A stretch of 33,542 nt of DNA from positions 1-33,542 of the forward strand of contig CABUKD010000022.1 in NCBI GenBank assembly GCA_902492105.1. Reading direction: 5' to 3'. This DNA is from an uncultured Clostridium sp. Lineage in GTDB: Bacteria > Bacillota > Clostridia > TANB77 > CAG-508. Under the pieces are notes generated by a model that searched no databases, was not told the DNA's origin, and saw only the letters and a program-made list of their open reading frames with translations. How positions within the stretch are numbered: the stretch's first letter is position 1; every line of letters starts with the position of its first letter. Made by a program: the position numbers and the translations under genes. This document shows, one piece after another, positions 16,468 through 24,899 of this stretch.

Positions 16468-17373
16468 ATGAAAATAGGAATTGCCTTAGCAGGTGGGGGT
16501 GTAAAAGGAGCAGCCCACATAGGAGTATTAAAAGCATTGGAAGAAGAAAATATTACTATTGCTGCAGTAGCAGGAACCAGTATTGGTAGTGCAGTAGCAA
16601 GTCTTTATGCCATGGGCTATACACCGGATGAAATGTTGGAACTATTTCGTTATTTTGCAAAAACACTATTAAAAGCAGACCCGAAATATCTAATGTCTAA
16701 TATTAAAACAACAAGAAGCATTTTAGGAAAAGGTATTTTATCAGGAGAGAGTATAGAAGAAGCAATTCAAGAATGTGCCAGATTAAAAAATATACAATAT
16801 ATAACAGATATTAAAATGCCAATTGCTATTCCAACAGTAGATATTAAAACAAAAAAGAAAATTGTATTTACAAACCGAAAATTAGATGAAACACAATACT
16901 TAGCAAAAGTAGAAGGAAAAGAAGGAGAATACATTGCCAAACAAAATGAAGAAAATAGTACCTATATTAATAAAATAGAAATTGGAAAAGCAGTAAGAGC
17001 AAGCTGTAGTTATCCTGGTGTATTTGCACCTTTAGAATATGAAAATTATAAATTTGTAGATGGTGGTGTTTTAAATAATGTACCTACAGAAGAACTTCCT
17101 TTGCTAGGAGTAGATAAAATTATTACAGTAAAATTTCCACCAAAAGAAAACGAAAATCCAAGGCATGCTTTAGATGTACTATTTCGCTGTGTGGATATTG
17201 GATTCGAAGATAGGGACAATTCTAAAATACGCCATAGCGATTTTACCTTTGATATCCATTTAACTTCCTCTAGTGTATTTAACACTAAAAAATTAGATGC
17301 TTGCTATGAAGAAGGTTATAGGGTGGCAAAAGAACAAATGAAAAAATTGAAAAAAGCTTGTAGTATAGAATAA
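16468..17373 (+). CDS. Patatin-like phospholipase (RssA/YlbK type)
   Basis: A 301-aa predicted serine lipid hydrolase with a Ser-Asp dyad. GGGVKG at 9-14 is the oxyanion-hole loop, GTSIG with Ser38 is the nucleophile elbow, and DGG with Asp198 (FVDGGVLNNVP) is the second catalytic residue. Length and layout match single-domain bacterial patatins of the RssA type. It has no signal peptide, so it should act in the cytoplasm or on the inner face of the membrane. GAAAGGA at 16453-16459 supports the start. TATAAT at 16404-16409 may be its -10 box, but I see no good -35. The substrate is unknown. Confidence 0.85.
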   Translation: MKIGIALAGGGVKGAAHIGVLKALEEENITIAAVAGTSIGSAVASLYAMGYTPDEMLELFRYFAKTLLKADPKYLMSNIKTTRSILGKGILSGESIEEAIQECARLKNIQYITDIKMPIAIPTVDIKTKKKIVFTNRKLDETQYLAKVEGKEGEYIAKQNEENSTYINKIEIGKAVRASCSYPGVFAPLEYENYKFVDGGVLNNVPTEELPLLGVDKIITVKFPPKENENPRHALDVLFRCVDIGFEDRDNSKIRHSDFTFDIHLTSSSVFNTKKLDACYEEGYRVAKEQMKKLKKACSIE

Positions 17374-17431
17374 AACACTAAAGCATCTCTAATGGAAATA
17401 TTATAGTTAACTGAAAAAAATATCAAAAGTA

Positions 17432-17459
17432 TTGACAATATTATTGAGAGTATTGTAAT
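17432..17459 (+). promoter_or_regulatory. Promoter of the unknown gene pair
   Basis: A perfect TTGACA (17432-17437), a 16-nt spacer and TGTAAT (17454-17459). A long palindrome starts in the -10 box and covers the start site. Confidence 0.7.
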
Positions 17460-17481
17460 ATTTATTTAGTAAATAAATATT
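17457..17481. promoter_or_regulatory. 25-bp palindromic operator
   Basis: AATATTTATTTA (17457-17468), a central G, and TAAATAAATATT (17470-17481), perfect over 12 bp per arm. It lies between the -10 box and the ribosome binding site GGAGG (17484-17488). A one-base loop is too tight for a good RNA hairpin, so a dimeric repressor site is likelier. Confidence 0.6.
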
Positions 17482-17494
17482 TTGGAGGTATGAT

Positions 17495-18451
17495 ATGATG
17501 CAATATAAAATAGAAGATATTCAAGCTCTTTATCGTGAGGTTCATAGAAAAATTAATGAAGGCATAGAAAAAGGTAATAATTATTATAATGAGAATAATA
17601 TTCCAGAGTATCCATTTGATTCTTGGAAAACATTACAAAAATCAAGTGAAATGAGTAAAAAAGCTGAAAACGATGCATGGAATATGTATTTTGATAAATT
17701 AGAGCAACTATATCCAGGCTGCTTGTCTAGTAAAGAATTTGCTCGATTTTATGCCAGTCATCTTTCACAATTAAATGGATTTTATGGTCAAAGAATTACA
17801 CAGTTTTATGATAGATTTTCAGGCGAAGGACAAATTGGACTAATAGAAAATTTTAGTTATAATGATTATACTCAAATATTTCCGGAAGCTGTAAAAAGAT
17901 TAGAACACGATATATTAGCTAATATAGAAGTAGGAGATTATGCAAAACTTAATTTATATTATGATGGAAAAGATACTGAAGAAATATCTTCTTTAAGCAT
18001 AGAAGATGCAGTAGAAGAAAGTGAAGGAAAAAAAGGAAAAATTCGTGAAAAAGGACTACTTATAAGAAAAGTTTTAGCCGGAAGATGGAATGAAGAAGAG
18101 CAACAATTTATGCAAGATGAATATTCCAATGAAGCTGTTTTTGTACCAATACAAGACTTTTCAAAAGCAAGAGTGTGGAATGAAAGTGAAACAGAGCTAT
18201 CAGAAATATTTGAAAATATGACAGAACAAATAAAAGGTTTACCATATAAAAATATGATAGGTTTGTTAAAGCAAATGAAATTATTTCCTAGTATTGAGCA
18301 AAAAAGAGAAAAAGCAGGCACTCACGAAATATCAGAAATAGCAGGAATAGTATCAGATAGAATACCAGAAAATATAAATAAGGTTATATCAGAAATTTCA
18401 TTGCAAATGCAAGAAAAACAACAGGAAGATGAACATACAATGGATGATTAA
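17495..18451 (+). CDS. Hypothetical protein, 318 aa
   Basis: I do not recognise the family. The protein is soluble, strongly charged (many Glu and Lys), with no signal peptide, membrane segment or cysteine pair; GCLSSKEFARFYASHLSQL and FYDRFSGEGQIGLIENF are its least polar stretches. The C-terminus is probably coiled (EISLQMQEKQQEDEH). GGAGG at 17484-17488 serves ATG 17495, or the adjacent ATG 17498. It has its own palindrome-controlled promoter and is followed after 21 nt by another unknown gene, so the two form an operon. It begins the accessory region that interrupts the housekeeping genes, suggesting horizontal acquisition. A role in an element or defence is possible but unsupported. Confidence 0.7.
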   Translation: MMQYKIEDIQALYREVHRKINEGIEKGNNYYNENNIPEYPFDSWKTLQKSSEMSKKAENDAWNMYFDKLEQLYPGCLSSKEFARFYASHLSQLNGFYGQRITQFYDRFSGEGQIGLIENFSYNDYTQIFPEAVKRLEHDILANIEVGDYAKLNLYYDGKDTEEISSLSIEDAVEESEGKKGKIREKGLLIRKVLAGRWNEEEQQFMQDEYSNEAVFVPIQDFSKARVWNESETELSEIFENMTEQIKGLPYKNMIGLLKQMKLFPSIEQKREKAGTHEISEIAGIVSDRIPENINKVISEISLQMQEKQQEDEHTMDD

Positions 18452-18472
18452 TGCTAAGGAAAGGAGAAAGCG

Positions 18473-18913
18473 ATGGTAAGTACTGACTTTAGTGAAGCTA
18501 TTACAGAAACATTAGATATACTAAAACATATGGACAATGTATATATCGATAAAATTCCTAAAAAGCTTATGCATTTTTTAGAAAATAATAGGTCTAAGAC
18601 TTATATATTTGATTTGGATCATTCAAAAAAATTAAATGAAATGAATTTAAAAGAAAAGACGAAAGATATTTTAGCAACTTTATATATACACTATTGGTGT
18701 AATTCTGAACAAAAATTAGCCTACCTAAGTTTACTAAATCAAAATGAAAAAAACTACCAAAAAGAATTGAGAGAAAAATATGATTCGGATAATCTATTTA
18801 GAAAACGAAATCAAGTAAAAATTGTAGGTAACGAAGTTGCTATAACTGAATATAAAGAATCAATATTTAAGAAATTTATAAATAAAATAAAAACTATTTT
18901 TCATATAAAATAA
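18473..18913 (+). CDS. Hypothetical protein, 146 aa
   Basis: Second gene of the unknown pair. It is soluble with predicted helices: an N-terminal FSEAITETLDILKHM segment, IPKKLMHFLENNRSKTY, and a conserved-looking IHYWCNSEQKLAYLSLLNQNE. The C-terminus is basic (KFINKIKTIFHIK) and amphipathic. An AAAGGAG site lies just upstream of ATG 18473. I have the impression of a widespread clostridial hypothetical family with an IPKKxxxFLE segment but cannot name it. Its pairing with the preceding gene is inferred from 21-nt spacing and the shared promoter. Confidence 0.65.
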   Translation: MVSTDFSEAITETLDILKHMDNVYIDKIPKKLMHFLENNRSKTYIFDLDHSKKLNEMNLKEKTKDILATLYIHYWCNSEQKLAYLSLLNQNEKNYQKELREKYDSDNLFRKRNQVKIVGNEVAITEYKESIFKKFINKIKTIFHIK

Positions 18914-19292
18914 ATACAAGAGGGGTCTTATTTTAGGATACTCTCTTCTTATTATTAGTTAATTTCTGCAACTGAACTATTTTTGTTCATCTATATAATT
19001 ATTTTTTTTATTTTATCAGTCTTTTAGGAAATTCTTTAAATTTCTTCTCAAAAAATTTTTAAATATGATTATAATTTGATCTATACATTCTTTTATATTT
19101 TCTTTGAAATGCTTTTAAAATTGAATTTTTTAACTTTTCTTTTCTACTATTTAAGGTATCAATTTTTCTGCAAGTTTTTTTCATATACTATAATATATTT
19201 GGTCATTTTACTTTTTGATTTTTATTCTTGATAAATAAAAAGTAGAGGAATACTTTACAAAACACAAAAAAGAACAAATTTTCGTAAAATTA
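18914..19292. other. Long AT-rich intergenic stretch
   Basis: I see no gene on either strand. The plus strand is unusually pyrimidine-rich (many runs of T with CTT). It begins with a short run containing ATTTTAGGATA, a string also found in the outer stem of element A, but no matching arm is visible. It may be decayed coding or element sequence. Confidence 0.4.
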
Positions 19293-19330
19293 TTGACTTG
19301 CATTGATAGATATGGTAAAATTTTACCATA
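19293..19330 (+). promoter_or_regulatory. Promoter with a perfect 20-bp palindrome over the -10 box
   Basis: TTGACT (19293-19298), a 17-nt spacer and TAAAAT (19316-19321). TATGGTAAAATTTTACCATA (19311-19330) is a perfect palindrome covering the -10 box and start site, which should let a repressor block RNA polymerase. It differs from the Bacillus SOS (LexA/DinR) box. Confidence 0.75.
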
Positions 19331-19354
19331 GAAAATATTTTGTGAGGTGCTATA

Positions 19355-20251
19355 ATGGACGAAAATAAAATGCAATTAATAAATAAATTATTTAATAATG
19401 AAACAATAAGAACTGTATGGGATAAAGATGAAGAAAAATATTATATCAGTATAATAGATATTGTTCGTGTAATATCAGGAAGCAATAGACCAAGAAAATA
19501 TTGGAGTGATTTGAAAAAGAATTTAATAAAAGATGGATTTGAAGTGTCCGAAAAAATCGGACAGTTGAAATTAAAATCACAAGATGGAAAATATCGTATG
19601 ACAGATGTATGTGATATTAAAGGAATGTTTCGTATAATAGAATCAATCCCTTCAAAAAATGCTGAACCAATAAAACAATGGTTAGCACATCTAGGAAAAG
19701 AAAGAATTGATGAAACTTTTGATCCATCAATAGCATTACAAAGAGCTATCGATTTATACCGAACAAAAGGATATGATGAAGAATGGATTGCTAAAAGAAT
19801 GAAATCCATTCAAGAACGAAAAAAATTAACTGATGTATGGCAAGAAAATGGAATTGAAAGTAATATTGAATATGCAATTTTGACAAATGAAATATATAAA
19901 GAATGGTCTGGAATGACAGCAAAAGAATATAAACAATATAAAGGATTAAGAAAAGAAAATTTAAGAGATAATATGGACAATATAGAACTAATATTAACAG
20001 ATTTATCAGAAGAAGCCACTAAGAGATTAGCAACTAAACAAAAACCAAATGGATTAGAGGAAAATATTAAAGTTGCTAAAATGGGAGGACATGCTGCAAA
20101 AGTTGCCAGAGAAGATATTGAAAAAAATCTTGGAGAATCTGTTGTAACTAAAACAAATAAATTAGATTATGAATATATAGAAGACAAAAAAGTTAAAAAG
20201 ATTTCTGATAAAAAAGAAAGGAGTAGTTCAATATGGACGAAAAAACCTTAA
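19355..20251 (+). CDS. BRO-N domain phage-antirepressor-like protein 1
   Basis: A 298-aa soluble protein. Residues about 10-110 have the BRO-N pattern: IRTVWDKDEEKYYISIIDIVRVIS, then YWSDLKKNL, then DGKYRMTDVCDIKGMFRI and IPSKNAEPIKQWLAH. BRO-N domains bind DNA and are common in phage antirepressors and related regulators. The C-terminal half has KERIDETFDP, RTKGYDEEWIAKRM and KGLRKENLRDNM, shared nearly in full with the gene at 21465, so the two are paralogues. GTGAGGTG lies just before the ATG. Its stop overlaps the next gene by 19 nt. It probably acts as a DNA-binding regulator of this element. Confidence 0.8.
   Translation: MDENKMQLINKLFNNETIRTVWDKDEEKYYISIIDIVRVISGSNRPRKYWSDLKKNLIKDGFEVSEKIGQLKLKSQDGKYRMTDVCDIKGMFRIIESIPSKNAEPIKQWLAHLGKERIDETFDPSIALQRAIDLYRTKGYDEEWIAKRMKSIQERKKLTDVWQENGIESNIEYAILTNEIYKEWSGMTAKEYKQYKGLRKENLRDNMDNIELILTDLSEEATKRLATKQKPNGLEENIKVAKMGGHAAKVAREDIEKNLGESVVTKTNKLDYEYIEDKKVKKISDKKERSSSIWTKKP
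19545..19563. repeat. Palindrome inside BRO-N gene 1
   Basis: TGTCCGA (19545-19551) and TCGGACA (19557-19563) around AAAAA. It lies at the codons for VSEKIGQ, the position matching the palindrome in the second BRO-N gene, and its sequence resembles the hairpin at 21418-21449. Confidence 0.55.
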
Positions 20252-21075
20252 TTAATATTACAGAAGAAAATTTTGAAAGTATTAAACACATAGATGAAAA
20301 TGGAGTAGAATTTTGGTATGCTAGAGAGTTAATGCAAGTGTTGGGATATAGCAAATGGGGAAATTTTGTAAAAGTAATTGAAAAGGCAAAAGAATCCTGC
20401 AAAAACAGTAATATCAATATAATAGACCATTTTGCCGACACCAGCAAAATGGTAAAAGCAGGAGTTGCAGATAAGAGAATTGACGATCTCAAACTAACTA
20501 GATATGCATGCTATTTAATTGCACAAAATGGAGACAGTAGAAAAAAAGCAATAGCATTAGCACAAACTTATTTTGCAGTACAAACAAGAAAACAAGAAAT
20601 AACAAGAAAAGAATATGAACAATTAAGTGAAGACGAGAAAAGATTATATACTAGAAGAAATGTAAAAGATAAAAATAAATATTTATTCAATACAGCAAAA
20701 TTAGCAGGTGTAAAAAATTATGGAAAATTTAATAATTATGGATATAGAGGACTATATAACGGAGAAACAGCCAAAGATATTGCAAACAGAAAAGGAATAT
20801 CAGAAAAAGAAGACATATTAGATTATATGAGCAGTACAGAACTAGCAGCCAATTTATTTAGAATTACACAAACAGATGAGGTCTTGAAAAATAAGAATAT
20901 AAATAATGAAGATGACGCATGTATTACTCATCATAATGTTGGACAAGCTGTTAGACAGACTATAAAAAGAATTGGTGGTACTATGCCAGAGGATTTACCA
21001 ACACCAAGTAAAAGTGCAAGAGAAATTGAAAAAGAAAAAGAATTAAAAGAAAATGATAAAAAGAAGCTTAAATGA
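20233..21075 (+). CDS. dinD: DinD-like DNA-damage-inducible protein D
   Basis: A 280-aa protein with the DinD layout: an N-terminal BRO-N-like segment (FWYARELMQVLGYSKWGNFVKVI), DLKLTRYACYLIAQNGDS and FAVQTRKQE. The central LYTRRNVKDKNKYLFNTAKLAGV and GYRGLYNGETAKDIANRKGI are also typical. E. coli DinD is an SOS gene whose product inhibits RecA filaments; activity here is inferred. AAAGGAG lies just before the ATG, which overlaps the previous gene. The next frame overlaps its stop by ATGA. It is transcribed from the palindrome-controlled promoter at 19293. Confidence 0.88.
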   Translation: MDEKTLINITEENFESIKHIDENGVEFWYARELMQVLGYSKWGNFVKVIEKAKESCKNSNINIIDHFADTSKMVKAGVADKRIDDLKLTRYACYLIAQNGDSRKKAIALAQTYFAVQTRKQEITRKEYEQLSEDEKRLYTRRNVKDKNKYLFNTAKLAGVKNYGKFNNYGYRGLYNGETAKDIANRKGISEKEDILDYMSSTELAANLFRITQTDEVLKNKNINNEDDACITHHNVGQAVRQTIKRIGGTMPEDLPTPSKSAREIEKEKELKENDKKKLK

Positions 21076-21344
21076 TAAATAATATAATAATTTATCAAGA
21101 TGAAGATGGTGTTACAAAAGTTTCAGTAAAATTTAGTGATGAAGATGTATGGTCAACTCAAAAACAAATTGCCGAAATTTATAAAATGACCCAAGAAAAT
21201 AATTCAATGCACATAAAAAATATTTATAAAGATGGAGAATTAGAAAATAGTTCAACTAATAAGAAATTCTTATTAATTCAAAATGAAGGAAATAGACAAG
21301 TTAAAAGAAATATAGACCATTATAATCTAGATATATACAAATAA
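21072..21344 (+). pseudogene. Truncated RhuM-family (virulence RhuM/Fic-like N-terminal) fragment
   Basis: A 90-residue frame beginning NIIIYQDEDGVTKVSVKF, then DVWSTQKQIAEIYKMT, MHIKNIYKDGELE and HYNLDIY, closely following the start of RhuM proteins. Full members continue for about 200 more residues after YNLD; here a stop follows at once and the next 120 bp have no RhuM-like coding. It is translationally coupled to dinD by ATGA. It is probably a remnant left by a deletion, although a functional short form cannot be excluded. No CGG codon is involved, so this is not one of the frameshift cases. Confidence 0.7.
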
Positions 21345-21417
21345 AAAACAAGGATAAACTTTTGCAAAATATTAAAAAATGATAAGGAATATGATATAAG
21401 TATATAAAATAAAAAAA

Positions 21418-21449
21418 TTCAAATGTCCGAAAAAAAACGGACATTTGAA
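21418..21449 (+). repeat. 12-bp hairpin before BRO-N gene 2
   Basis: TTCAAATGTCCG (21418-21429) pairs perfectly with CGGACATTTGAA (21438-21449) around eight A residues. It ends 15 nt before ATG 21465. Its core TGTCCGAAAAAA recurs inside BRO-N gene 1 at 19545. An upstream in-frame ATG at 21423 lies within it and is not the likely start. Confidence 0.65.
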
Positions 21450-21464
21450 AGAAAAGTGGTAATA

Positions 21465-22304
21465 ATGGAACAAGATAATGAATTGAAAATATTTGAAGAT
21501 AAAAAAATTAGAGCAAAATGGGATAATGAACAAGAAAAATGGTATTTTTCTGTTGTAGATGTGATAGCAGTATTAACAGATAATGATTATCAAAAATCAA
21601 GAAACTATTGGAAATGGCTAAAAAATAAGTTAAATGAAGAAGGTAGCGAACTGGTTAGTAATACTAACCAGTTAAAAATGAGAGCATATGATGGAAAATT
21701 AAGAGATACCGATGTAATGAATACAGAGCAGGTTTTAAGATTAATCCAATCAATACCATCTAAAAAAGCAGAGCCGTTTAAATTATGGTTAGCACAAGTT
21801 GGAAAAGAAAGAATAGATGAAGTATATGATCCAGAAATAGCAATAAATAGAGCATTAGATATATACAGAAAAAAAGGATATTCAGAAGAGTGGATAAATC
21901 AAAGATTAAAAACTATTGATATAAGAAAAGAATTTACGGACGAATTAAAAGAAAAAGGAATAAGTGCAAGTAAGGATCTTGCAATATTAACAAATATTTT
22001 AACACAAGCTTGGAGTGGTTATTCTGTTAAAGAGTATAAAAATATAAAAGGTTTAAAAAAAGAAAATTTACGAGATAATATGACTAATATGGAACTTGTC
22101 TTAAATATGCTTGCAGAAACATCTTCTACTGAAATATCAAAAAGTAAAAATCGTAAAGGATTTAAAGAGGCAGAAGATTCAGTTAAAAAAGGAGGAAATA
22201 TTGCCAAAATTGCAAAAGAGCAACTAGAGAAGGAAACAGGTAAGAAAGTTATATCTGATAAAAATGCTAAAGAAATACGAAAGTTAAATTCTGGTAAAGA
22301 GTAG
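21465..22304 (+). CDS. BRO-N domain phage-antirepressor-like protein 2
   Basis: A 279-aa paralogue of the protein at 19355. The N-terminal BRO-N region includes IRAKWDNEQEKWYFSVVDVI, YWKWLKNKL, DGKLRDTDVMNTEQVLRLI and IPSKKAEPFKLWLAQ. The C-terminal half repeats KERIDEVYDP, YRKKGYSEEWINQRL and KGLKKENLRDNM. ATG 21465 aligns with the start of the paralogue; an upstream ATG at 21423 would add 14 residues but lies in a hairpin and would include a CGG codon. The ribosome binding site is weak. It is separated from the RhuM fragment by 120 bp and probably has its own control. An 18-bp terminator follows and ends the island. Confidence 0.8.
   Translation: MEQDNELKIFEDKKIRAKWDNEQEKWYFSVVDVIAVLTDNDYQKSRNYWKWLKNKLNEEGSELVSNTNQLKMRAYDGKLRDTDVMNTEQVLRLIQSIPSKKAEPFKLWLAQVGKERIDEVYDPEIAINRALDIYRKKGYSEEWINQRLKTIDIRKEFTDELKEKGISASKDLAILTNILTQAWSGYSVKEYKNIKGLKKENLRDNMTNMELVLNMLAETSSTEISKSKNRKGFKEAEDSVKKGGNIAKIAKEQLEKETGKKVISDKNAKEIRKLNSGKE
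21649..21673. repeat. Perfect 25-bp palindrome inside BRO-N gene 2
   Basis: AACTGGTTAGTA (21649-21660), a central A, and TACTAACCAGTT (21662-21673). It encodes LVSNTNQL, the position equivalent to the palindrome in BRO-N gene 1, although the DNA sequences differ. Confidence 0.65.
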
Positions 22305-22339
22305 TTTTGGCAAATCATAAGAAGTACTTATTACTTTAA

Positions 22340-22385
22340 AAAAAGTCCTAAAATTTCAAAATATAATGAAATTTTAGGACTTTTT
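22340..22385 (+). terminator. Strong terminator closing the accessory island
   Basis: An 18-nt arm at 22340-22357 is perfectly complementary to 22368-22385, with a 10-nt loop and a terminal T run. With A residues at the left it may work in both directions. It separates the BRO/DinD island from murA. Confidence 0.85.
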
Positions 22386-22466
22386 ATATTAATCTCCACA
22401 TTCACCTTTTATGGAAACGAAACATAATATATAGCAAAAATAAAAATAGAAAGGGTGAATAAAAAA

Positions 22467-23724
22467 ATGACAAGTTACATAATAGAAGGAGGTAGAAAAC
22501 TAGAAGGAGAAGTAAAAGTATCTGGTTCCAAAAATGCCTCCTTACCAATTATTGCAACAAGTATTTTACATCCAGGTATTACCAAATTATATAATATTCC
22601 TAATATTCATGATACACAAATTACATTAGAAATTTTAAAATATCTAGGTTGCAAAATAAAAAAACATCATGGAAAAGTAGAAATCAATAGTAAAAACATC
22701 ACCAAAAGAGATATTCCAGAGCATTTAATGAACCAAATGCGCTCTACTGTTATTTTAGCAGGAGCAATATTAGGAAGATTTAAAGAGGCTACATTTTCTT
22801 ATCCAGGAGGTTGTGATATTGGAGCAAGGCCAATAGACCTACATTTAAGCAGTTTTAAAAAATTAGGAATAAATATTATAGAAAACTCTGGATTTATTAC
22901 CTGCAAGTGTGATAAAATAATAGGGGCAAATATTGATTTAGATTTTCCAAGTGTAGGTGCAACCGAAAATATTATTTTAGCATCCATTTATGCAGAAGGT
23001 GTAACACAAATTACAAATGCTGCAATGGAACCAGAAATTGTAGATTTAGCAAAATGCTTAAATAAAATGGGAGCTAAAATAGAAGGTGCAGGCACCAATG
23101 TTATTAAAATTACGGGAGTAGAAAAATTAAAAGATATTAGCTATACCGTAATGGAAGATAGAATTGAAGCAGGTACACTTCTTTGTGCAGGAGCTATTAC
23201 AGGAGGCAATATCTGTTTGCAGTATAAAACCCCAGAACATATTACTCCAATTTTAAATAAGCTAGAAGAAGCGGGTTGCCATATTAAAATGCAAAAACGG
23301 GAAAATACAATTATCTGCACCTAAAAGACTAAAATCAGTAGATATTAAAACAATGCCATATCCAGGTTTTCCAACAGATATGCAATCTATTTTTGCAAGC
23401 ACTCTAACAATAGCAAAAGGAACTTCTATGATTGTAGAAAATATTTTTGAAAATAGATATCGCTATATAGCAGAACTAAAAAAAATGGGAGCAAAGGTGG
23501 CAGTAGAAGGAAAAACAGCAGTTATTAAAGGGGTTAGAAAACTATCTGGTGCTAAAGTAAAAAGTACAGACCTAAGAGGAGGAGCTTGTTTAGTATTAGC
23601 AGGTTTGGCTGCAAAAGGAACTACAATAGTAACAAATATAGAATATATCTTAAGAGGATATGAAAAATTAGATGAGAAATTAAATAAATTGGGAGCTAAA
23701 ATTCAAATAAAAGAAGGTGAGTAG
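22467..23724 (+). CDS. murA: UDP-N-acetylglucosamine 1-carboxyvinyltransferase, read through a +1 shift at CGG
   Basis: MurA makes the first committed peptidoglycan precursor by moving enolpyruvate from PEP to UDP-GlcNAc. With one +1 shift at 23298 the product is 418 aa, the normal family length. The first part has KVSGSKNASLPIIATSIL and the active-site loop PGGCDIGARP with Cys116, the residue also targeted by fosfomycin. After the shift comes MPYPGFPTDMQSIF and LRGGACLVLAGLAAKG. The join reads IKMQK, CGG, then stops after a few codons; skipping the C gives QKGKIQLSAPKRLKS, which fits the family. ATG 22467 has AAAGGGTG 9 nt upstream and is preferred over GTG 22455. divIB follows after 5 nt. 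Confidence 0.88.
23298..23300 (+). other. In-frame CGG at +1 frameshift point in murA
   Basis: Upstream phase AAA CGG GAA; AAA (C) GGG AAA ATA CAA restores the MurA sequence. The zero frame stops 8 codons later. The exact extra base could also be one of the three G residues. Confidence 0.7.
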
Positions 23725-23729
23725 TAAGA

Positions 23730-24875
23730 ATGGCGAATAAAGCAAAGGAAAAGAATAGAAAGAAAAATACCAAAGAAGAGTCTACTTTGGATTTAGACCA
23801 TGAGATTATTATTGGTATTAAAACTTTACCAGAACCAAAAATTTCTAAAAAGCAAAAAAAACAAATTCAGAAAGAAAAAGAATCACCTAAAAAGAACACT
23901 ACCAAAAAGAAAGAAGCTAACAAAAAAGTACCAAAGAAAAAAAATACTAAAAATCTTACTACTACCAAGAAGAGAAGCTCTCAAAAAAATAGAGAAGAAG
24001 ACGAATTTGAGTTAAAATTAGGAATTGAAGACGAGCAAATCAAAAAGAAAAACACAACTAAACAAAGGACAAAAAGCAAGAAGAAAGTAACAACAGCGAA
24101 AAATACAAAAAATGTAAAGCAACAAGAAAAAGCGGCAAGAAAAAGAAGAATTGTTTTTCGTATTGTAAAATGGACAAGCCTATGTGCTATTTTAATAGGC
24201 GGAGGTATTTATTTTTTGTTGTCTCCATTATTTAATATTAAAACTATTACAGTTACAGGAAATAGTAAACTAACAGAGGAAGAATTAATTAGCTTATCCG
24301 GAATACAATTAGAAGAAAATACTTTTCAAGTTCAAACTACTAAAACACAAGAAAAAATAAAACAAAATGCTTATGTAGATACTGTAAATATAAGCAGAAA
24401 ATTACCAAACGAAATTGTAATAGAAATAACAGAAAGAACTCCTACTTTTATGCTTACCCTTGGTAATGCTTATGTTTATATGAATAATCAAGGCTATTTA
24501 TTAGAAGTAGCTCAAAATGCATTAGAATTACCAATTATTACAGGTTTTCAAACAAAAGAAGAAGATATTATACCAGGAAATCGTTTAGTAGCAGAAGACT
24601 TACAAAGATTAGACCAAGTACTACAAATTATGAAATCGGCAGAAAGTAATGGAATAAAAGATTTAATTACTGAAATTAATGTAGAAAATAAGCAAGATTA
24701 TGTGTTAGAATTGAAAAAAGAGAAAAAAACAGTACACCTAGGGGATACTTCAAATTTAAGCACAAAAATGTTATATGTTATTAGTATTTTAGAGGAAAAT
24801 AAGAATGTGGAAGGAGAAATTCTAGTCAATACAGACTTAAACAATAAAGGAGCTATTTTTAGAAGAAAAGTATAA
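23730..24875 (+). CDS. divIB: Cell-division protein DivIB/FtsQ
   Basis: A 381-aa single-pass divisome protein. The first about 140 residues are an unusually long, Lys-rich cytoplasmic tail (runs such as KKKEANKKVPKKK). A membrane segment lies at about 149-168 (WTSLCAILIGGGIYFLLS). The POTRA domain follows with FNIKTITVTGNSKLTEEELI, then the beta domain with ISRKLPNEIVIEITERTPTF. It stabilises the FtsL-DivIC complex and helps control septal wall synthesis. AAGGTGAG overlaps the end of murA and supports ATG 23730. It lies 5 nt after murA and 24 nt before the DUF881 gene, so it belongs to this operon. Confidence 0.9.
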   Translation: MANKAKEKNRKKNTKEESTLDLDHEIIIGIKTLPEPKISKKQKKQIQKEKESPKKNTTKKKEANKKVPKKKNTKNLTTTKKRSSQKNREEDEFELKLGIEDEQIKKKNTTKQRTKSKKKVTTAKNTKNVKQQEKAARKRRIVFRIVKWTSLCAILIGGGIYFLLSPLFNIKTITVTGNSKLTEEELISLSGIQLEENTFQVQTTKTQEKIKQNAYVDTVNISRKLPNEIVIEITERTPTFMLTLGNAYVYMNNQGYLLEVAQNALELPIITGFQTKEEDIIPGNRLVAEDLQRLDQVLQIMKSAESNGIKDLITEINVENKQDYVLELKKEKKTVHLGDTSNLSTKMLYVISILEENKNVEGEILVNTDLNNKGAIFRRKV

Positions 24876-24899
24876 AGAGAAAAAGAAAGGAAGAGGTAA

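Noticed and set aside
21072..21344. RhuM fragment as a sixth CGG frameshift case
   Set aside because: No CGG is present at its end, and the following sequence does not resume RhuM coding in any frame.
21423..21464. Start of BRO-N protein 2 at ATG 21423, which would include an in-frame CGG read as arginine
   Set aside because: The paralogue aligns from ATG 21465, and the upstream segment is a perfect hairpin. I therefore do not count it as an arginine CGG.
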